Shown here in pieces: positions 15,387 through 22,492 of a stretch of DNA of 22,492 nt (positions are counted from its first letter, which is position 1; every line of letters begins with the position of its first letter). The DNA is from Candidatus Nanopelagicales bacterium (GTDB lineage: Bacteria; Actinomycetota; Actinomycetes; S36-B12). The position numbers were made by a program, and so were the translations under genes. Under the pieces are notes generated by a model that made no database searches, had not been told where the DNA came from, and worked only from the letters and a program-made list of their open reading frames with translations. The stretch lies in the NCBI GenBank assembly GCA_023264215.1, contig JALQSY010000003.1, forward strand, positions 1 through 22,492, in the 5' to 3' direction.

Positions 15387-16979
15387 CTACACCCAGGTAG
15401 GCATCCACATGCGCCAGGTCCACTGCGTGTAGGGGATCACCTCGGCCGTCCAGATGGGGTAGAACCACCACGCTGCCGCGACCACCAGGAGCATGACCCC
15501 CGCGGCGATCCACGTGCCCACGCGCCGTCGGTCCCGGTCCGCTCCCGGCGGGCCCACGAGGGCGCCGAGCATCATGGCGAGGGCCATCGCGAGGTAGGGC
15601 AGGAACACCACGGAGTAGAACGAGAAGATCGTGCGGTCGAGGTACAGCAGCCACGGGACCCAGCCGGCGAGGACCGCGAGGAGGATCGCCCCGGCCCGCC
15701 AGTCGCGGCGGGCGAACCATCGCCACACGAGGTAGAGCAGGGCGATCGACCCGATCCACCAGATGATCGGGTTGCCGAGCGCCAGGACCTCAGCGGCGCA
15801 CGACTCCGCCGCGCATCCGGACTCGCCGGCCTCCAGGCTGGACCAGTAGAACGACGTGGGCCGCGTCTGCACGAACCAGCTCAGTGGGTTGGACTGGTAG
15901 GAGTGATCCCCGGTGAGTCCGACGTGGAAGTTCCAGGCCTGCGAGTGGTAGTTCCACAGTGAGCGCAAGGCGGCCGGGATCGGGGACGACGTGGCGTCCG
16001 CCCACTGCCTGCCCCAGCCGCCCTCGGTCAGCAGCCATCCGGACCAGCTCACGACGTAGGCCACCGCAGCGGTCCCCACCATCGCCACGAACGCGATCGG
16101 TGCGCTGCGCACCAGCGTGACGGACCAGGCGCGGGGCACGCCGAGGCGCCGTCGAAGCGACGCATCCCAGAAGACCGTGAGCAGGCCGAACGCCGCGAGG
16201 TACCACAGCCCGGACCACTTGACCGCGCACGCGAGGCCCAGCGCAACCCCGGCGGCCCATCGCCAGGGCCGGCTGCCCAGGCGGGGCCCCCACGCGTCCA
16301 TGAGTCCCGGCGGATGCGTGGCCAGCCGGTGGCGGACCTGATCGCGGTCCAGGAGCAGGAAGCCGAAGGCCGCCAGGACCGTGAACGACAGGACCATGTC
16401 GAGGAGTGCGGTGCGGCTGGTGACCAGGTGCATGCCGTCCAGTGCCACCAGCAGGCCCGTGAGCACGCCGATGAGGTCGGATCGGGTCAGGCGTCGGGCG
16501 ATGCGGGCCGCCATGAGGATCGACAGCGTGCCCAGGACGGCCACGGCGAAGCGCCAGCCGAACGGCGTGACGCCGAACAGCCACTCGCCCCCGGCGATCA
16601 CCCACTTGCCGAACGGCGGATGGACGACGAAGGCGGGATCGTCCTTGAACACCTCGATAGTGCGCCAGTTGCCGTCCGACGCCAGGATCAGCTCGTTGGC
16701 ACTGTCGTCGAATTGCTGCTCGTGGCCGTAGCGCAGGAGCGCGAGCGCATCCTTGGCGTAGTACACCTCGTCGAAGGCGAAGGCATCGGGGCGTCCGAGG
16801 TTGACGAACCGCAGGATGCCGCCGACTGTCATGGCGAACAGGGGTCCGATCCATCCCCGCCAGCCGGCCGACGGCATAGGCGCGAAGAGGGCCGCCGCCG
16901 AGGCGGCCACGGACGCACCGGAGCCCGAGGCGGGAGGCCCGGCCGTCCCGCCGGCCCGGAGCGCGGTCGCGGCTGGCAT
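15387..16979 (-). CDS. pmt: Protein O-mannosyltransferase (dolichyl-phosphate-mannose-protein mannosyltransferase, GT39)
   Basis: A 530-residue polytopic membrane protein that transfers mannose from polyprenyl-phosphate-mannose to Ser/Thr of proteins crossing the membrane by Sec. The N terminus is a ~40-residue Ala/Gly/Pro-rich cytosolic extension. After the first helix comes the catalytic loop GRPDAFAFDEVYYAKDA with the acidic pair Asp70-Glu71. About ten more hydrophobic segments follow, with a large external loop containing HPPFGKWVI and SYQSNPLSWFVQTRPTSFYW, both family marks. Length agrees with the mycobacterial enzyme (Rv1002c). The ATG at 16979 sits 6 nt after TACGAT. It diverges from rsmI over 38 bp and ends 3 bp from the secreted-protein gene. 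Confidence 0.95.
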   Translation of the reverse strand: MPAATALRAGGTAGPPASGSGASVAASAAALFAPMPSAGWRGWIGPLFAMTVGGILRFVNLGRPDAFAFDEVYYAKDALALLRYGHEQQFDDSANELILASDGNWRTIEVFKDDPAFVVHPPFGKWVIAGGEWLFGVTPFGWRFAVAVLGTLSILMAARIARRLTRSDLIGVLTGLLVALDGMHLVTSRTALLDMVLSFTVLAAFGFLLLDRDQVRHRLATHPPGLMDAWGPRLGSRPWRWAAGVALGLACAVKWSGLWYLAAFGLLTVFWDASLRRRLGVPRAWSVTLVRSAPIAFVAMVGTAAVAYVVSWSGWLLTEGGWGRQWADATSSPIPAALRSLWNYHSQAWNFHVGLTGDHSYQSNPLSWFVQTRPTSFYWSSLEAGESGCAAESCAAEVLALGNPIIWWIGSIALLYLVWRWFARRDWRAGAILLAVLAGWVPWLLYLDRTIFSFYSVVFLPYLAMALAMMLGALVGPPGADRDRRRVGTWIAAGVMLLVVAAAWWFYPIWTAEVIPYTQWTWRMWMPTWV

Positions 16980-16985
16980 CGGCCC

Positions 16986-16991
16986 ATCGTA
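16986..16991 (-). promoter_or_regulatory. Minus-10-like box TACGAT of the mannosyltransferase gene
   Basis: TACGAT on the minus strand ends 6 nt before the ATG at 16979, predicting a leaderless transcript. It lies 14 bp from the opposing rsmI box. Prediction only. Confidence 0.5.
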
Positions 16992-17005
16992 GGTTCGAGC
17001 CCTGC

Positions 17006-17011
17006 GAGGAT
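17006..17011 (+). promoter_or_regulatory. Possible minus-10 box GAGGAT of rsmI
   Basis: GAGGAT ends 6 nt before the GTG at 17018, the spacing used at other starts here, but it lacks the first T of TANNNT. Read instead as a ribosome site, GAGG would sit 8 nt before the start, so the two interpretations compete. Confidence 0.3.
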
Positions 17012-17017
17012 GGGCGG

Positions 17018-17896
17018 GTGTCCGAGCCCGGGATCCTCACGATCGCCGCAACCCCCGTGGGGAATCCCGGGGATGCGAGCGTCCGCCTCGTGGAAGCGCT
17101 CTCGCGTGCCCGCGTGATCGCGGCCGAGGACACGCGCAGGCTGCACCGCCTGGCGCGCGACCTCGGCGTCGCCTTGGTCGGCGACGTCATATCGCTGCAC
17201 GACGCGGTCGAGGAGACACGGGCGCGCAGGCTGCTCGAGCGCCTGCATCGCGGCGAGGGAGTGCTGCTCGTCAGCGATGCGGGGATGCCCCTGGTGAGCG
17301 ACCCGGGCTATCGCCTCGTGCGCGCGTGCATCGACGAGGGGATTGCGGTGACCGTCCTGCCGGGACCGAGTGCGGTGCTCGCGGCCTTGGCCGTCTCCGG
17401 GATGCCGGTCGACCGCTTCTGCTTCGAGGGCTTCCTGCCGCGCAGGCCGGGGGAGCGCCGACGGCGCATCGACGAGCTCGCCGACGAGCGTCGCACCCTG
17501 ATCTTCTTCGAGGCGCCGCATCGATTGGCGGACATGCTCTCCGCGCTCGCCGAGGGCTTCGGCGAGGATCGCCCGGCGGCGATCTGCCGGGAACTCACGA
17601 AGACCTACGAGGACGTGCGTCGAGGCACCCTCGGGTCGCTCCTCGACGCACTCGGCGATCCTCGCGGCGAGATCACCGTCGTCGTCGCCGGTGCGACAGC
17701 GGTGCGGCACGCGGGTCAGCCTGCGGAGTGGGCGGTCGATGTCGCCAGCCTCGAGGCGACGGGCGTCGATCGTCGCGAGGCGATCTCGATGGTGGCGCAC
17801 CGCCGGGGCGTTGCCCGACGCGACGTCTACGACGCGGTCGTCAGAGCCAAGGCGGGTGCGCCGGGCACGGACAGCTCGACGGTCGCCGGAAAGTAG
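17018..17896 (+). CDS. rsmI: 16S rRNA (cytidine-2'-O)-methyltransferase RsmI
   Basis: RsmI methylates the 2'-OH of C1402 in 16S rRNA, fine-tuning the decoding centre. The 292-residue protein has normal length and the tetrapyrrole-methylase fold. The N-terminal TIAATPVGNPGD binding loop is followed by VIAAEDTRR, LLVSDAGMPLVSDPGYRLV, VLPGPSAVLAALAVSGMP and FEGFLPRR, all RsmI signatures. The C-terminal region contains FEAPHRL and REITV-like segments of the second domain. GTG at 17018 gives the standard N terminus. Its TAG stop is part of the minus-10 box of metG 11 bp downstream. It diverges from the mannosyltransferase gene, as in mycobacteria. Confidence 0.97.
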   Translation: MSEPGILTIAATPVGNPGDASVRLVEALSRARVIAAEDTRRLHRLARDLGVALVGDVISLHDAVEETRARRLLERLHRGEGVLLVSDAGMPLVSDPGYRLVRACIDEGIAVTVLPGPSAVLAALAVSGMPVDRFCFEGFLPRRPGERRRRIDELADERRTLIFFEAPHRLADMLSALAEGFGEDRPAAICRELTKTYEDVRRGTLGSLLDALGDPRGEITVVVAGATAVRHAGQPAEWAVDVASLEATGVDRREAISMVAHRRGVARRDVYDAVVRAKAGAPGTDSSTVAGK

Positions 17897-17899
17897 GAT
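17894..17899 (+). promoter_or_regulatory. Minus-10-like box TAGGAT of metG
   Basis: TAGGAT ends 8 nt before the metG ATG at 17908, and its first three bases are the rsmI stop codon. It predicts a separate leaderless metG transcript. Prediction only. Confidence 0.45.
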
Positions 17900-17907
17900 C
17901 GCGCGCT

Positions 17908-19488
17908 ATGGCCGCCTACTACGTCACGACGCCGATCTATTACGTCAATGACGCCCCCCACATCGGCCATGCATACACCACGACAGCGGGCGATGTCCTT
18001 ACGCGCTGGCGTCGCCAGCGCGGTGATGACGTGTGGTACCTCACGGGCGTCGACGAGCACGGCACCAAGGTCCAGCGAGCAGCTGAATCGGGTGGCGTGT
18101 CACCGCAGGAATGGGTGGATCGACTCGTGGACGAGTCGTGGCGTTCGGTCCTGGAGACCATCGACGCGGCCAATGATGACTTCATCCGGACGACGGAGCC
18201 GCGCCACAAAGACCGGGTTCAGCACTTCTGGGAGGTCGTCCGGGCCCGCGGCTTCGTCTACGAGGCCGACTACGAGGGCCCCTACTGCGTGGGATGCGAG
18301 GAGTTCAAACTCGCGGGCGATCTCGTTTCCGGGCCGGCCGGCGAGCAGTTGTGCCCCGTGCACCAGCGCCCCGTTGAGATGCTCAAGGAGACCAACTGGT
18401 TCTTCCGGCTCTCGGCCTTCACGGATGCACTCATCGCCCACTACGAGGCCCATCCCGATGCTGTCGAGCCCCAGAGCGCCTACAACGAGGTCATGTCCTT
18501 CCTGCGGCAGGGCCTGGTGGACATCTCGATGTCACGCAGCAGCGTGTCATGGGGAATCGGTCTGCCCTGGGACGAGCGGCAGGTCGTCTACGTCTGGTTC
18601 GATGCGCTCCTGAACTACGCCACGGCCGTGGGCTACGGCGCGCCCGCGGGCAGCGCTGACGCCGAGTTCTTCGATCGCACGTGGCCGGCAGACGTGCACC
18701 TGGTCGGCAAGGACATCCTGCGCTTCCACGCCGTCTACTGGCCCGCGATGCTCATGGCGGCGGATGTCGCCCTCCCGCGCAAGGTCTTCGCCCATGGCTG
18801 GCTGCTCGTCGGCGGAGAGAAGATGAGCAAGACCCGGCTCACGGGAATCGCCCCCGAGCAGATCGTCGACCACTTCGGGTCGGACGCCTTCCGCTACTAC
18901 TTCATGGGCGCGATCCAGTTCGGCCAGGACGGATCCTTCTCGTGGGAGGACATGTCGGCGCGCTACACCGCCGAGCTCGCCAACGGGCTGGGCAACCTCG
19001 CCTCGCGCGCCACCGCGATGGTGCAGCGGTACCGCTCGGGGGTGCTCCCGGCACCGGGTAGGGACACCGCGGCCGAGGAGCGGCTGCAGGCACTGCTGGC
19101 CGACACCGTCCCGCAGGCGGACGCGGCCATGTGCGCGCTGGACTTCGCCGGCGGCATCCTCGCCGTCCGGCGCTTCATCGATGCGGTCAATCTCTACGTC
19201 ACCGAGGAGGAGCCGTGGGTTGTCGCCAAGGACGACTCGCGCGCTGAGCGGTTGGACACGATCCTCTACACGGTCTGCGAGGCGCTCCGTGCCATCGCGA
19301 CGCTCTACAACCCGGTGATGCCGAAGGCGATGACGAGCCTGTGGGAGCAACTGGGTGCGGCCGCCACGCTTGGGCCGATCGGCGAGCAGCGCGTGGATGC
19401 CGTGGCCACGTGGGGTCAGTTGCCTGCCGGTGCCCAGGTGGCCAAGGGCGCGATCCTGTTCCCGCGGCTCGAGGACGATCCCGAGTGA
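17908..19488 (+). CDS. metG: Methionyl-tRNA synthetase
   Basis: A class I aminoacyl-tRNA synthetase that charges initiator and elongator tRNA-Met. The 526-residue protein carries HIGH at residues 18-21 and KMSKT at 305-309. The connective-peptide zinc site appears as CVGC (127-130) and CPVH (149-152), one zinc knuckle with a His replacing the last Cys. VWFDALLNY and the C-terminal helical anticodon-binding domain follow. There is no C-terminal tRNA-binding EMAP domain, which fits the short actinobacterial form. The ATG at 17908 is chosen because the protein then starts MAAYYVTTPIYYVND, as the family does; the frame upstream lies inside rsmI. Its stop overlaps tatD by 4 bp. Confidence 0.98.
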   Translation: MAAYYVTTPIYYVNDAPHIGHAYTTTAGDVLTRWRRQRGDDVWYLTGVDEHGTKVQRAAESGGVSPQEWVDRLVDESWRSVLETIDAANDDFIRTTEPRHKDRVQHFWEVVRARGFVYEADYEGPYCVGCEEFKLAGDLVSGPAGEQLCPVHQRPVEMLKETNWFFRLSAFTDALIAHYEAHPDAVEPQSAYNEVMSFLRQGLVDISMSRSSVSWGIGLPWDERQVVYVWFDALLNYATAVGYGAPAGSADAEFFDRTWPADVHLVGKDILRFHAVYWPAMLMAADVALPRKVFAHGWLLVGGEKMSKTRLTGIAPEQIVDHFGSDAFRYYFMGAIQFGQDGSFSWEDMSARYTAELANGLGNLASRATAMVQRYRSGVLPAPGRDTAAEERLQALLADTVPQADAAMCALDFAGGILAVRRFIDAVNLYVTEEEPWVVAKDDSRAERLDTILYTVCEALRAIATLYNPVMPKAMTSLWEQLGAAATLGPIGEQRVDAVATWGQLPAGAQVAKGAILFPRLEDDPE

Positions 19489-20330
19489 AGCAGCGACCGG
19501 AGCCGACGCAGCCACTGCCGCGACCTGTCGTCGACACCCACTGCCATCTCGACGTGGTGGATCGCCACCTCGGCGAGACCCTTCCGCCCGAGGACGCCAT
19601 CGCGCTGGCAGGCGATGCAGGCGTCACGCGGATCGTTCAGGTGGGGTGCGATGTGCGGTCGTCGGAGTGGGCCGCGCAGCTCGCGCGGACCAGGCCCGAG
19701 GTGGTCGCCGCCGTGGCACTCCACCCCAATGACGCACCGCGCATCCGGGAGCGCGAGGGTGAGGGCGGCCTGGAGCGCGCACTCGAACGGATCGAGGAGC
19801 TCGCGCGGGATCCGCGGGTCAGGGCGGTGGGGGAGACCGGTCTCGACTACTACCGCACGCGCGATGACGCGGCGCAATCCGTCCAGCACGAGTCGTTCCG
19901 CAGGCATATCGACATCGCCAAGCGCCTCGACCGCACCCTGGTGATCCACGACCGCGATGCGCACTCGGACATCCTGCGCATCCTCGACGAGCAGGGCGCT
20001 CCCGATCGGGTCGTCTTCCACTGCTTCTCCGGTGACGCCGACATGGCTCGCATCTGCGCGGATCGCGGCTGGCACTGCTCCTTCGCGGGCGTCGTCACCT
20101 ACAAGAACGCCGGGGACCTGCGTGATGCGCTGCGGGCGCTGCCTCGCGACCTGGTGCTCGTCGAGACTGATGCGCCGTACCTCACTCCCGTGCCCCATCG
20201 CGGTGCTGTCAATGCGTCCTACCTCGTGCCCCTCACCGTCAGGGCCATGGCCGAGACTCGCGGCGAGCCGCTCGAGCAGCTGTGCACTGACCTGTGGGAC
20301 AACGCGATGCGCGCCTTCGGGGAGTGGTAG
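19485..20330 (+). CDS. tatD: TatD-family metal-dependent deoxyribonuclease
   Basis: A 281-residue TatD hydrolase, a TIM-barrel metal-dependent nuclease with 3'-5' exonuclease activity on DNA or RNA in characterised members. The metal ligands are seen as the HxH of VDTHCHLD (residues 16-23), the Glu of VGETGLDYY, His in [10 protein letters not shown], His in FHCFSGD, and Asp in [11 protein letters not shown] near the C terminus. GTG at 19485 overlaps the metG stop (GTGA). A ~12-residue Pro-rich lead precedes the barrel. The metG-tatD-rsmA-ispE order is widespread in actinobacteria. In mycobacteria rpfB stands between tatD and rsmA; here it is missing. Confidence 0.96.
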   Translation: MKQRPEPTQPLPRPVVDTHCHLDVVDRHLGETLPPEDAIALAGDAGVTRIVQVGCDVRSSEWAAQLARTRPEVVAAVALHPNDAPRIREREGEGGLERALERIEELARDPRVRAVGETGLDYYRTRDDAAQSVQHESFRRHIDIAKRLDRTLVIHDRDAHSDILRILDEQGAPDRVVFHCFSGDADMARICADRGWHCSFAGVVTYKNAGDLRDALRALPRDLVLVETDAPYLTPVPHRGAVNASYLVPLTVRAMAETRGEPLEQLCTDLWDNAMRAFGEW

Positions 20331-20335
20331 GCGGC

Positions 20336-21184
20336 GTGGGAGCCGACCTGCTGGGGGCGTCGGATCTGCGCGCCATCGCCGAGCGATGGGGCATCCGGCC
20401 GACCAAGCAGTGGGGGCAGAACTTCGTGGTCGATGCCAATACGGTCCGTCGCATCGTGCGGCTGTCCGGCGTGCAGGCCGACGATGTGGTCCTCGAGGTC
20501 GGCCCCGGGCTGGGCAGTTTGACCCTCGGGCTGCTCGCGGTCGGAGCGCGCGTCGTCGCCGTCGAGATCGATCCCGTGCTCGCCGAGGCCCTTCCGGACA
20601 CCGTGGGTCACCAGAACCCCGGGGGGATGGAGCGCCTCGACGTGATCCACGGCGATGCCCTGACGCTGACCGAGCTGCCGCGGGACCCGACCGCGCTGGT
20701 GGCCAACCTTCCCTACAACGTCGCGGTGCCTGTCGTACTGCACCTGCTCTCGACCTTCGCCTCGGTGCACAGCGGGCTGGTGATGGTGCAGGCGGAGGTG
20801 GCCGATCGCCTCGTCGCGCCCCCGGGCAGTCGCACCTACGGGGTCCCGTCCGCCAAGTTCGCGTGGTTTGCCCGCGCCGAGCGCGCCGGCGCCGTGCCCG
20901 CGAGCGTCTTCTGGCCCGTGCCCCGCGTGGAGTCCGGCCTCGTCGCCTTCCGGCGACACGACCCACCGGCCACCACCGCAACGCGATCCGAGGTCTTCGG
21001 TGTGGTCGATGCGGCCTTCGCCCAGCGTCGCAAGACCCTGCGCGCCGCTCTCGCCGGCTGGGCGGGATCGCCATCGTCCGCCGAGGCGATCTGCCTGGCG
21101 GCGGGGGTGGACCCGAGCGCACGGGGGGAGAGCCTCGACATCGGGGCCTTCGCTCGCATCGCGGCCGCGCGCACGCTCGCGTAG
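20336..21184 (+). CDS. rsmA: 16S rRNA dimethyladenosine transferase RsmA (KsgA)
   Basis: RsmA dimethylates A1518 and A1519 in 16S rRNA with four SAM molecules and serves as a late 30S assembly checkpoint. The 282-residue protein has the N-terminal block [12 protein letters not shown] (residues 22-33), the SAM motif [15 protein letters not shown] (about 53-67), [11 protein letters not shown], and the catalytic NLPYN at 124-128. The C-terminal domain shows VESGLVAF and [12 protein letters not shown] at 20336, 5 bp after the tatD stop, is preferred; the frame extends further upstream inside tatD without family similarity. Its TAG stop is 21 bp before ispE. Confidence 0.97.
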   Translation: MGADLLGASDLRAIAERWGIRPTKQWGQNFVVDANTVRRIVRLSGVQADDVVLEVGPGLGSLTLGLLAVGARVVAVEIDPVLAEALPDTVGHQNPGGMERLDVIHGDALTLTELPRDPTALVANLPYNVAVPVVLHLLSTFASVHSGLVMVQAEVADRLVAPPGSRTYGVPSAKFAWFARAERAGAVPASVFWPVPRVESGLVAFRRHDPPATTATRSEVFGVVDAAFAQRRKTLRAALAGWAGSPSSAEAICLAAGVDPSARGESLDIGAFARIAAARTLA

Positions 21185-21193
21185 CACCGCCGA

Positions 21194-21199
21194 TACGGT
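21194..21199 (+). promoter_or_regulatory. Minus-10-like box TACGGT of ispE
   Basis: TACGGT ends 6 nt before the GTG at 21206 in the short rsmA-ispE gap, predicting an internal leaderless promoter. No minus-35 motif or ribosome site is seen. Prediction only. Confidence 0.5.
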
Positions 21200-21205
21200 C
21201 GGCAT

Positions 21206-22132
21206 GTGACCTTCGTCCGTGCTGTCGCACCCGCCAAGATCAACCTCAGCCTGCGGGTGCTGGGCGTCCGCGACGACGGCTACCACGAGCTCGCGACCGT
21301 CTTCCATGCCGTATCCCTCACCGATGAGGTCTGCGTCCGACCCGGCACCCCCGGAAGCGGACGGCGGGTATCGACGTCCGGCGACCGCGCCGAGGGCGTG
21401 CCGTCGGGGGACGCCAATCTCGCGTCGCGCGCGGTACGCGACCTGGCCCGCGTCGCCGGTATCGGGGACGGCGATGCGGTGATCGAGATCGCCAAGTCGA
21501 TCCCGGTCGCGGCGGGCATGGCCGGAGGGAGCGCGGACGCGGCAGCCGCGCTCGTGGCAGCCAGGGCGCTGTGGGGGCTGGCGCTGTCGGACGAGGACCT
21601 CAGCGAGATCGCCGCCGGCCTCGGCTCGGACGTGCCCTTTGCGCTCGCGGGCGGAACAGCCCAGGGCACGGGCCGCGGCGAGGTGCTCGCGCCCGTCCTG
21701 TCTTCGTCCTCGCTGCACTGGGTCGTCGCCATCAGCGACGGCGAGCTGGCGACGCCCGAGGTCTACGCCGAGTGGGATCGGCTTGTGGCCTCCGGCGACG
21801 TGCAGCCGAGCGCCGGGGTCGACGATGCCGCTCTGCTTGCGGCCCTTCGTCGGGGCGAGGCGCCCGATGTCGCGCAGCATCTGGTCAATGACCTCGAGCC
21901 GGCGGCGATCTCCCTGCGACCCTCGCTCGCTCGCGTCCTCGATGCGGGTCGCGAGTGCGGTGCGCTCGCCGGGCTCGTCTCCGGCAGCGGACCGACATGC
22001 GTCTTCCTCGCGACTGACCGCGAGGCAGCGATCGCGCTGGCGGCCGAGATCTCCGGCCTCGGGCTCGTGCGTGCCGTCAGGTACGCCCACGGCCCCGTGC
22101 CGGGGGCTCGCGTGGTCGACCGATCCCACTAG
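21206..22132 (+). CDS. ispE: 4-diphosphocytidyl-2-C-methyl-D-erythritol kinase
   Basis: IspE phosphorylates CDP-methylerythritol in the MEP pathway for isoprenoid precursors, including the polyprenyl phosphate that feeds cell-wall synthesis and protein mannosylation. This 308-residue GHMP kinase has APAKINLSLRVLG at the N terminus (catalytic Lys11), the ATP-binding PVAAGMAGGSADAAAALVA (Asp111 within), the catalytic Asp142 in GLGSDVPFAL, and the C-terminal GLVSGSGPTCVFL. Length is normal. GTG at 21206 is the first codon of the conserved N terminus and sits 6 nt after a minus-10 box. Its stop lies 5 bp before that of the convergent TetR-like gene. Confidence 0.97.
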   Translation: MTFVRAVAPAKINLSLRVLGVRDDGYHELATVFHAVSLTDEVCVRPGTPGSGRRVSTSGDRAEGVPSGDANLASRAVRDLARVAGIGDGDAVIEIAKSIPVAAGMAGGSADAAAALVAARALWGLALSDEDLSEIAAGLGSDVPFALAGGTAQGTGRGEVLAPVLSSSSLHWVVAISDGELATPEVYAEWDRLVASGDVQPSAGVDDAALLAALRRGEAPDVAQHLVNDLEPAAISLRPSLARVLDAGRECGALAGLVSGSGPTCVFLATDREAAIALAAEISGLGLVRAVRYAHGPVPGARVVDRSH

Positions 22133-22137
22133 GCGCT

Positions 22138-22492
22138 CTAGGCGCGCACAGCCCGGGGCTTGGGCTCCAGATGAGCCAGTCCGTTCCACGCGAGGTTGAC
22201 CAGGTGCGCCACGACCTCGTCCTTGCGCGGCTTGCGAGCGTCGAGCCACCACTGCCCGGTGAGGGCGGTCATGCCGACGAGCATCTGCGAGTACATCGGG
22301 GCCAATCGGGTCGGCAGGCCGTGCGCCTTGAACTGCTCAGCGAGGAGGTGCTCCACCTGCCCGGCCACGTCGACGACGACGCGCCCGCCGCTCTCCGCTG
22401 TGCCATCGGGCGCCGGGCCACCCGTCGGATCGGCCCGGGCCGAGACCTCGAGCGGTCGGTCGACGTCGGACGTGCGCGGCCGCTCTGCCAGG
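22138..22492 (-). CDS. TetR-family-like transcriptional regulator, C-terminal part (cut by window end)
   Basis: The minus-strand frame is open from the window end to a TAG at 22138-22140, about 117 codons. The last ~75 residues contain MYSQMLVGMTALTGQWWLDARKPRKDEVVAHLVNLAWNGLAHLEP, which resembles the ligand-binding C-terminal domain of actinobacterial TetR regulators. About 30 residues before it are Gly/Pro/Asp-rich (from VSARADPTGG to AESGG) and look like a flexible insert or loop. The helix-turn-helix N terminus would lie beyond the window, so the family call rests on the C-terminal pattern alone. A GTG at 22368 is an internal codon, not the start. The gene converges with ispE. Confidence 0.65.
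   Translation of the reverse strand, partial: LAERPRTSDVDRPLEVSARADPTGGPAPDGTAESGGRVVVDVAGQVEHLLAEQFKAHGLPTRLAPMYSQMLVGMTALTGQWWLDARKPRKDEVVAHLVNLAWNGLAHLEPKPRAVRA

Noticed and set aside
20219..22252. 677-codon open frame antisense to rsmA and ispE
   Set aside because: Long antisense frames are expected in G+C-rich coding DNA. Both sense genes carry complete catalytic motifs and the antisense product is Arg/Gly/His-rich without any family signature.

Overview
The window is a dense, G+C-rich, all-chromosomal stretch from an actinobacterium. This is indicated by the gene order, the frequent GTG/TTG starts, the TANNNT minus-10 boxes placed directly before start codons, and families typical of Actinobacteria (GlpR, bacterial protein O-mannosyltransferase, the Ruc/FmdB zinc ribbon, a CIRCE element). 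From memory, the right two thirds follow the Mycobacterium tuberculosis Rv0985c-Rv1011 neighbourhood: mscL, FmdB/Ruc, 5-FCL, galU, glp/moeA, rimJ, glpR, PMT, rsmI, metG, tatD, rsmA, ispE. Here moaC lies between glp and rimJ, and there is no rpfB between tatD and rsmA. I cannot name a genus. I see no mobile element, CRISPR array or sign of recent transfer.

Layout. (1) 1-2233, plus strand: the C-terminal half of secA followed by a PAPS-type sulfotransferase. (2) 2230-4696, minus strand: a three-gene operon of a saccharopine-dehydrogenase-like reductase, an uncharacterised protein often labelled 3-methyladenine glycosylase, and a four-helix membrane protein. It diverges from (3), a class III aminotransferase at 4720-6144. 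(4) 6170-7638, minus strand: an FmdB/Ruc-type zinc-ribbon chaperone behind a perfect CIRCE operator, a CpaB/SAF-domain protein, and mscL. (5) 7758-10182, plus strand: an ABC-2 exporter (ATPase plus permease) chained to two CrcB/Fluc fluoride-channel subunits. (6) 10179-10760, minus strand: 5-formyltetrahydrofolate cyclo-ligase, divergent from (7), the plus-strand series galU, glp (moeA-like), moaC, rimJ-like acetyltransferase and glpR, then tRNA-Ala(CGC) and a small six-cysteine secreted protein. (8) 15387-16979, minus strand: protein O-mannosyltransferase, divergent from (9), the plus-strand series rsmI, metG, tatD, rsmA, ispE. (10) A TetR-like regulator, cut by the window end, closes the window on the minus strand.

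How the parts work together. Region 9 is a translation and RNA-maturation block (16S rRNA methylation by RsmI and RsmA, Met-tRNA charging) plus isoprenoid precursor synthesis. Region 7 joins UDP-glucose supply, molybdopterin-type proteins and the Glp/GlpR pair, which in Corynebacterium is tied to FtsZ and cell division. Region 4 combines a heat- and redox-stress chaperone with an osmotic safety valve.

The most interesting signals are regulatory. The CIRCE element overlaps the predicted promoter of the FmdB/Ruc gene. About eleven start codons carry a minus-10-like hexamer ending 6-8 nt upstream, which predicts leaderless mRNAs. Three divergent gene pairs fit two such promoters into 23-38 bp, and in one pair the two minus-10 boxes overlap. 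Convergent pairs overlap or abut with no room for an intrinsic terminator. No stretch longer than about 130 bp lacks a gene.
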